From positions 1 through 7,323 of the forward strand of contig JAHZEH010000095.1 of assembly GCA_019421925.1 (NCBI GenBank): 7,323 nucleotides of DNA, written 5' to 3'. A program made the translations under genes and the position numbers. Shown piece after piece: positions 3,592 through 7,323 of the stretch. This DNA is from Clostridia bacterium. Its GTDB lineage: Bacteria > Bacillota > Clostridia > Christensenellales > CALWSW01. Below the pieces are notes generated by a model. It did not search any database. It had not been told where the DNA came from and saw nothing but the letters and a program-made list of their open reading frames with translations. The stretch's first letter is position 1. Each line of letters opens with the position of its first letter.

Positions 3592-5361
3592 TTAATCCCG
3601 GCTCTCCAGATAAGCCTGGGCTCTGCCGTCGCAGATAGCGCGCTGGGTGTCCACATACTGCTGAGTATTGGGGTGGGCCAGCTCCTCCGGGAATTTCCCG
3701 GCAATGGAAGGGAAGTATTCGCTGCCATCTCCGGGTTCCCAATACGCGTTCAGCGTGTAATTCCCCTGCCCATCCCTGGCGAAGGTCAGCGCAACAGGCA
3801 AATGGCTGCCGCCCACCAGCCGGGGCTCCTCATTCTCGAAGCTGTACTCCCCGTAATACACCATCAGATAGGCCGTCGTCGTCCGGTTATCCTCCTCAAG
3901 GCCGCCCAGATAGATGTGGGACTCTGTCCGGAACTCCCCGCCCTGGACGCTCCCGGCGTTGTGCTCCAGCACGGCCTTGGTGATGGCGCTGTCCAGTGCC
4001 GCAAAACTGCCGTCGAGTATCAGGCCCAGCGTCTCATAGAGCTCCCCGTTGATGACGCTGCACCAGCCGTTTTCGCCGCCCTGCATATAGGCCCTGCCCT
4101 CCATGCAGTAGGCGTAATAGTCGCTCGTCTCGCCGTTCGCATAGGTATAGCGGATGAGGTAGTACTCCTCCAGGCTCTCCAGTTCCGGGCCGGGCCAGGC
4201 GGCGGATTTGACCAGATAGTTGAATACAACGTCCTCAATCCTCGCTGTCTCCGGCGCGCTCAACAGGGAACGGACGGCCAGCACCTCCCCGCCCGGACCG
4301 AATTTCAGCAATCCCACTGAGTCGGTCCCCGCCGCCTCATCCCCCTGGGGCTGCGCTTCATCTTCAAGGGGGGAGGCCAGCGGGAGCGATGGGCTGGGCG
4401 CGGGCGCCTCCCGGGGCGCGCCGCTGAAGGTACAGGCCGCCAGCAGGGCGCACAGGCCAAGCACTGAGACAAGCGTAAACACCAGCATCCTGGGTCTCTT
4501 TGCGATCAATGCAATCCTCTCCTTTAGACCGGCTTTTCCGGAAACCATTGCCGTTGAGCAGCGCAGCATATCCCCCATGCCGCCGCCCACTGCCGCCATT
4601 CCTACGAGCGTACGGCCGTAGGCAAACCGGTTCTCCTCGCCCAGACGGGCAATGACCCCCTCGTCGCAAGCCAGTTCACAATCCCGGCGGGACAGTGAGG
4701 CCGCGGCCCACACCAGAGGATTGAACCAGTAGACCGTCAGGCAGAGGGCGCGAATCAGGTTCCAGAGGGAATCCCCGTGGGTATAGTGGGTGAGCTCATG
4801 GGTGAGGATATGGCTCATCCTCCCCTCCTCCAGGCTCTCAGGCGTGAGGTAGACGGCGGGGCGCAGCAGCCCGAACAGGCAGGGAGTTGGCAGTCCCTCC
4901 ACGCAGTAGACCGGGAGCCTGCTCAGCGGCGCCGCCACCGGTCTTCTCCCCTGTTTGAGCCTGCGCAAAAGCCTGAGATTGGAGGACAGCAGCCAGACGG
5001 CCATCACCGCCGCCCCGGCCAGCCACACCCCTTTGAGGAGGCTGTCCAGGGAGATGGACCGCTCCTCGTTGCCCGTCCTCTCCTCCCCGGCAGGCTGATC
5101 CAGGCCAACATTGAAATCGCTCTCACTGGCCGGGCGGATGGGCAAATGGTGGTCCTCCACAGCGCTCTCAATTGCTGGGGCGCCCAGGGCCGCCGTCACA
5201 CTCAAGGAACTGTCAAACAACGGGAAAGGGAGCAGCAGACGCAGGGCCACCAGAGCCCAAAGGCCGTACTGCAATCGCAGGCTGATCCGCCCTCTCAGCG
5301 CGTAACGCAGGGCGGTCACCGCGACGATGAGCAGGGAGGATGACAGGATGGACTCAATCAT
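3592..5361 (-). CDS. M56-family (BlaR1-like) membrane metallopeptidase sensor
   Basis: A 589-residue membrane protein. By family, BlaR1/MecR1 proteins sense an outside signal and trigger proteolysis of the partner BlaI/MecI repressor. Hydrophobic segments at about 5-20, 32-50, 110-128, 203-222 and 292-310 fit a multi-pass N-terminal half. The zinc protease motif HELTH is at 188-192, and DCELACDE (about 227-234) should supply the Glu ligand. The last membrane segment ends LLAAC, resembling a lipobox but internal. After it comes a Pro/Ala/Glu-rich linker, then about 240 residues with many aromatic and acidic residues and YYL, YTY, YYAYC clusters. I find no SxxK or other penicillin-binding motif there, so it is probably not a beta-lactam sensor. 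The start overlaps the repressor stop by ATGA and follows GGAGGAGG, indicating translational coupling. Ligand and effector genes are unknown. Confidence 0.9.
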   Translation of the reverse strand: MIESILSSSLLIVAVTALRYALRGRISLRLQYGLWALVALRLLLPFPLFDSSLSVTAALGAPAIESAVEDHHLPIRPASESDFNVGLDQPAGEERTGNEERSISLDSLLKGVWLAGAAVMAVWLLSSNLRLLRRLKQGRRPVAAPLSRLPVYCVEGLPTPCLFGLLRPAVYLTPESLEEGRMSHILTHELTHYTHGDSLWNLIRALCLTVYWFNPLVWAAASLSRRDCELACDEGVIARLGEENRFAYGRTLVGMAAVGGGMGDMLRCSTAMVSGKAGLKERIALIAKRPRMLVFTLVSVLGLCALLAACTFSGAPREAPAPSPSLPLASPLEDEAQPQGDEAAGTDSVGLLKFGPGGEVLAVRSLLSAPETARIEDVVFNYLVKSAAWPGPELESLEEYYLIRYTYANGETSDYYAYCMEGRAYMQGGENGWCSVINGELYETLGLILDGSFAALDSAITKAVLEHNAGSVQGGEFRTESHIYLGGLEEDNRTTTAYLMVYYGEYSFENEEPRLVGGSHLPVALTFARDGQGNYTLNAYWEPGDGSEYFPSIAGKFPEELAHPNTQQYVDTQRAICDGRAQAYLESRD

Positions 5362-5744
5362 CTCTCAGCCTCCTCCGCCTTTTTCAAAATCTCATACAGC
5401 TCTCCGATCTCCTGCCGGGTGAGGCCCTGCTCCACCAGCGTGGACATCATCAGCCCCACATTGTCCTGATAGACCCGGCTGAGGAGGGACCTGGTCTCCG
5501 CCGCAGCAACCTCCTCCCGCGTCACAGCGGGATAGTACTGCTTGGCTCTGCCCCCCTCCTTAAAATAGATCAGCCCCTTGGCCTCCATTCGGCCCACAAG
5601 GGTGGCCACCGTGCTCTTGGCCCAGCCCGTTCTGTCTTTAAGGCAGCTCACAAGCTGCATAAGCGTGCGGGGGTTCTCCTCCCACAGGCACTCCATGATG
5701 GGCCACTCGCTGTTTTGCAAAACAATATTGGTCATACCCCCCAT
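5358..5744 (-). CDS. BlaI/MecI/CopY-family transcriptional repressor
   Basis: A 128-residue winged-helix repressor. LQNSEWPIMECLWEENPRTLMQLVSCL is the family N-terminus. KSTVATLVGRMEAKGLI (about 43-59) is the recognition helix region, and FKEGGRAKQYYPAVTREE is the wing. The remaining 55 or so residues form the helical dimerisation part, where BlaI is normally cut by its BlaR1 partner. It is cotranscribed with the M56 gene, with a 4-bp ATGA overlap, the classic repressor-sensor pair. The ATG at 5744-5742 follows GAGGAGA with a 6-nt gap; an in-frame ATG three codons later is possible. Two BlaI-like boxes on its own promoter suggest autoregulation. No beta-lactamase or PBP gene lies nearby, so the target is unlikely to be ampicillin-type resistance, although targets could be elsewhere. 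Confidence 0.95.
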   Translation of the reverse strand: MGGMTNIVLQNSEWPIMECLWEENPRTLMQLVSCLKDRTGWAKSTVATLVGRMEAKGLIYFKEGGRAKQYYPAVTREEVAAAETRSLLSRVYQDNVGLMMSTLVEQGLTRQEIGELYEILKKAEEAER

Positions 5745-5761
5745 ACTAGGTCTCCTCGTTC

Positions 5762-5803
5762 TACTGTTGTAAACCGATTATAGCAATTCGTTCTACAACT
5801 GTC
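5762..5803 (-). promoter_or_regulatory. Two BlaI-like operator boxes flanking the -10 element
   Basis: BlaI/MecI proteins bind dyads near TACA-NN-TGTA. Minus-strand GACAGTTGTA (5803-5794) overlaps the -35 element, and TACAACAGTA (5771-5762) lies at the transcription start; each deviates by one base. Both continue into an identical GTAGAACGA (5796-5788 and 5764-5756), so the two sites are direct copies 32 bp apart, about three helical turns. Binding is inferred. Confidence 0.6.
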
Positions 5804-5805
5804 AA
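5777..5805 (-). promoter_or_regulatory. Consensus sigma-A promoter of the repressor-sensor operon
   Basis: Minus-strand TTGACA (5805-5800), exactly 17 nt, TATAAT (5782-5777): both hexamers perfect. The leader would be about 25 nt. A promoter this strong with two operator copies implies tight repression until the signal is sensed. Confidence 0.92.
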
Positions 5806-5816
5806 CCTCGATGTGC

Positions 5817-5854
5817 AAAAAACTGCCCCGCCGCCGAATAGGGGGCAGGGCAGT
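5817..5854 (-). terminator. Intrinsic terminator of the M28 peptidase gene
   Basis: Minus-strand ACTGCCCTGCC pairs over 11 positions, including one T-G, with GGCGGGGCAGT across an 11-nt loop, followed directly by a run of T (to 5817). It begins 24 nt after the peptidase stop and ends about 12 nt before the -35 of the repressor operon, so it separates the two units. Confidence 0.9.
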
Positions 5855-5877
5855 CCTTGGGAATATCCGGAGGCGGG

Positions 5878-7323
5878 CTACTTTGCCAACGCCTCCATCA
5901 CTCTGGTCAGCTTTTGCAGTGTGACAATCTCCTCGCCTACCACTGCATTGAGGTCCGCCTGCTGCACGGCCAGCTCAGCGCGCAGCGCCTCGAGCTCCCC
6001 GCTCACATCCGCGCCCTCCTGCCCGGCCTTCCCCATGAGGGATTGGATTACCTCCCACAGGTCCGCATGGGTGGTAAGGTATCCCGCACCCCAGGAGTTT
6101 CGGGCATCCTCGCCCAGCACCTGATCCACAAAGAAATCGCAGGTCTCCTTGTCAAAGGAGTAGGCATACCAGTTCAGATCGACCATCCACAGATAGTCGT
6201 CCAGCGCTCCGGCCACATCCCCCGCCTCCAGACAGGCGATTGCGCCCCGGAGGGCCGCCACATTGTCCTGCTTATACTGATGGACAAAGCGGAATTCCTC
6301 GTTCCAGTTGATGGAAAACAGCTCGTTGGATACGGTCTTGAAGAGGTCGTTCATGTCTTTGTTGAACTGGGCCGTATCCCCGGCTTCTGCCATCTCCCTG
6401 TTCTTGGCGCTCAGCAGGGCCGCCGCCCCGCCCGCTCCGTCGAGAGCCGCCTGCAGCCCGGCCGCGTTCTCAATCACGCTCTCGTCAACCGTCCCGCTCA
6501 TAGCCTCAAAGAGGGCGGTGAAATCAAAGTCGCGCACGGCGAGCTGATCAAAGGCCAGGACAAAAGAGCCATAGAGCTTATGGCCATATTGGAATACCTC
6601 GGGGCTGTAATTGTTGGCCTCGGCAGTGTCGCTGCTGGAGTGGTAGGAGCCGGTGTGGTCGCTGCCATACAGGCCGCTGTCCAGCACAGGGATGCCGGCC
6701 ACAGTGTAGCCAAAGGCCTCCGTCCAGGTCCAGGCCGGGCTGTTTGTCCGGAACTCGCCCGCAAAGGGGGAGCCCTCCACCGACGCGCCGATCTCCTTCA
6801 TCTGAGCCGCGAGCTCATAGGGAATGGTCACCTCCACACCCTGGGCGCCGCCGTCAATAACGCCCCCATCGAGGTTGACCGCCATAAAGGTGGTCTCCGA
6901 CCACTCGGGATGGGACTGTACCAGCACCGTCGAGCCCCGGGCCCAATCGTAACGGGAATTGTCCAGCCCCCACTCCTCCGCGCAGTGGGCAATGAAACGG
7001 ATGGTCCTCCTGGGCTGGTAGCCGCTCTCCACCAGGGCCTTGGCAATGCCCATGGCGCAGCCAATACCGGAGGTGTTGTCGCTGAAGGCCCTGAAATATG
7101 CGTCATAGTGGGCGAAGACCAGAATGGCCTCGTCCGTTTTTCCTGGAATCTCGCCCATAACGCAGTAGCCCACGCCGTCGCGCTCCACCAGTCCATCGGC
7201 ATCCAGCACAGCCTGCACGCTTCCGCCGCCCGCCTCAATGGCCGCCTTGAGGGGGGCGGCCTGGGCCACGGAGATGGTAAAAGCCGGGGCGTCAGAGGGG
7301 CCGCCGTAGTCCTGTACGCCCAC
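5878..7323 (-). CDS. M28-family zinc aminopeptidase, N-terminus missing
   Basis: The last 481 codons of a gene that enters from the right edge; the first in-window codon (GTG) is not a credible start. M28 peptidases use two zinc ions to remove N-terminal residues or split dipeptides. In window numbering the metal-site motifs are AHYDAYF (His72, Asp74), SDNTSG (Asp82), CAEEWG (Glu116 and Glu117, catalytic base and ligand), NLDGG (Asp152) and GSYHSSSDT (His228). The segment before them fits the end of a protease-associated domain inserted ahead of the catalytic core. After about residue 250 there are some 230 further residues, largely helical, with a final predicted coiled coil (ELEALRAELAVQQADL). 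The family is usually secreted, but the signal peptide would lie outside the window. Substrate specificity cannot be read from the sequence. It shows no functional link to its neighbours. Confidence 0.9.
   Translation of the reverse strand: MGVQDYGGPSDAPAFTISVAQAAPLKAAIEAGGGSVQAVLDADGLVERDGVGYCVMGEIPGKTDEAILVFAHYDAYFRAFSDNTSGIGCAMGIAKALVESGYQPRRTIRFIAHCAEEWGLDNSRYDWARGSTVLVQSHPEWSETTFMAVNLDGGVIDGGAQGVEVTIPYELAAQMKEIGASVEGSPFAGEFRTNSPAWTWTEAFGYTVAGIPVLDSGLYGSDHTGSYHSSSDTAEANNYSPEVFQYGHKLYGSFVLAFDQLAVRDFDFTALFEAMSGTVDESVIENAAGLQAALDGAGGAAALLSAKNREMAEAGDTAQFNKDMNDLFKTVSNELFSINWNEEFRFVHQYKQDNVAALRGAIACLEAGDVAGALDDYLWMVDLNWYAYSFDKETCDFFVDQVLGEDARNSWGAGYLTTHADLWEVIQSLMGKAGQEGADVSGELEALRAELAVQQADLNAVVGEEIVTLQKLTRVMEALAK

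Noticed and set aside
3419..3742. A 107-codon minus-strand open frame covering the hairpin cluster
   Set aside because: It overlaps the M56 gene end in another frame and its start has no good ribosome site; stems and loops explain the sequence better than codons.
3361..4320. A 319-codon plus-strand open frame over the hairpin cluster and the end of the M56 gene
   Set aside because: It runs through the structured non-coding region and antisense to the M56 gene, with no ribosome site or recognisable domain.
3592..5805. A beta-lactam resistance operon
   Set aside because: Although repressor and M56 protease resemble BlaI/BlaR1, no penicillin-binding sensor motif and no beta-lactamase gene is present.

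Overview
The window fits a moderately GC-rich anaerobic Clostridia genome, probably Oscillospiraceae-like. The reasons are Firmicutes-type AAGGAGG ribosome sites, sigma-A promoters with 17-nt spacers, an Rrf2/CymR-type regulator, a CtsR-like operator, and an M56/BlaI pair of a kind common in gut Clostridia. This assignment is inference from gene content; no lineage marker is present. All recognisable genes lie on the minus strand, so they are transcribed from high to low coordinates.

Sulfur block (1-2590). An Rrf2-family regulator gene is followed by cysK (cysteine synthase) and by the 5' part of metY (O-acetylhomoserine sulfhydrylase), which runs off the left edge. The regulator and cysK each have a sigma-A promoter carrying a related CCTAT...ATAGG inverted repeat on or next to the -10 element. 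This is a plausible small regulon in which the regulator controls itself and the cysK-metY operon. The regulator combines an IscR-like cysteine triad with a CymR/CysE-like C-terminal isoleucine. An 18-codon ORF with a good ribosome site lies between cysK and metY.

Heat-shock block (2593-3232). A small heat-shock protein gene (Hsp20) ends just before a perfect 34-bp palindrome. Its promoter overlaps two CtsR-like boxes, and its leader contains a hairpin whose CCTCC could pair with the ribosome site.

Gene-poor stretch (3233-3591). It holds AT-rich spacer, an intrinsic terminator, and about 205 bp of successive GC-rich hairpins. One hairpin has a 9-bp stem capped by a cUUCGg tetraloop. This is the part least explained by known features and may be a structured RNA or an interspersed repeat.

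Sensor block (3592-5805). A BlaI-type repressor gene and an M56 (BlaR1-like) membrane metallopeptidase gene overlap by ATGA, behind a consensus promoter with two BlaI-like boxes. The M56 protein carries a C-terminal extracytoplasmic region that does not look like a penicillin-binding sensor, and no beta-lactamase gene is in view.

Right edge (5817-7323). The 3' part of an M28-family zinc aminopeptidase gene ends in a strong intrinsic terminator. I see no mobile element, CRISPR array, tRNA or rRNA. The most useful leads are the hairpin cluster, the shared sulfur operator, the regulator's C-terminal isoleucine next to cysK, and the unusual sensor domain.
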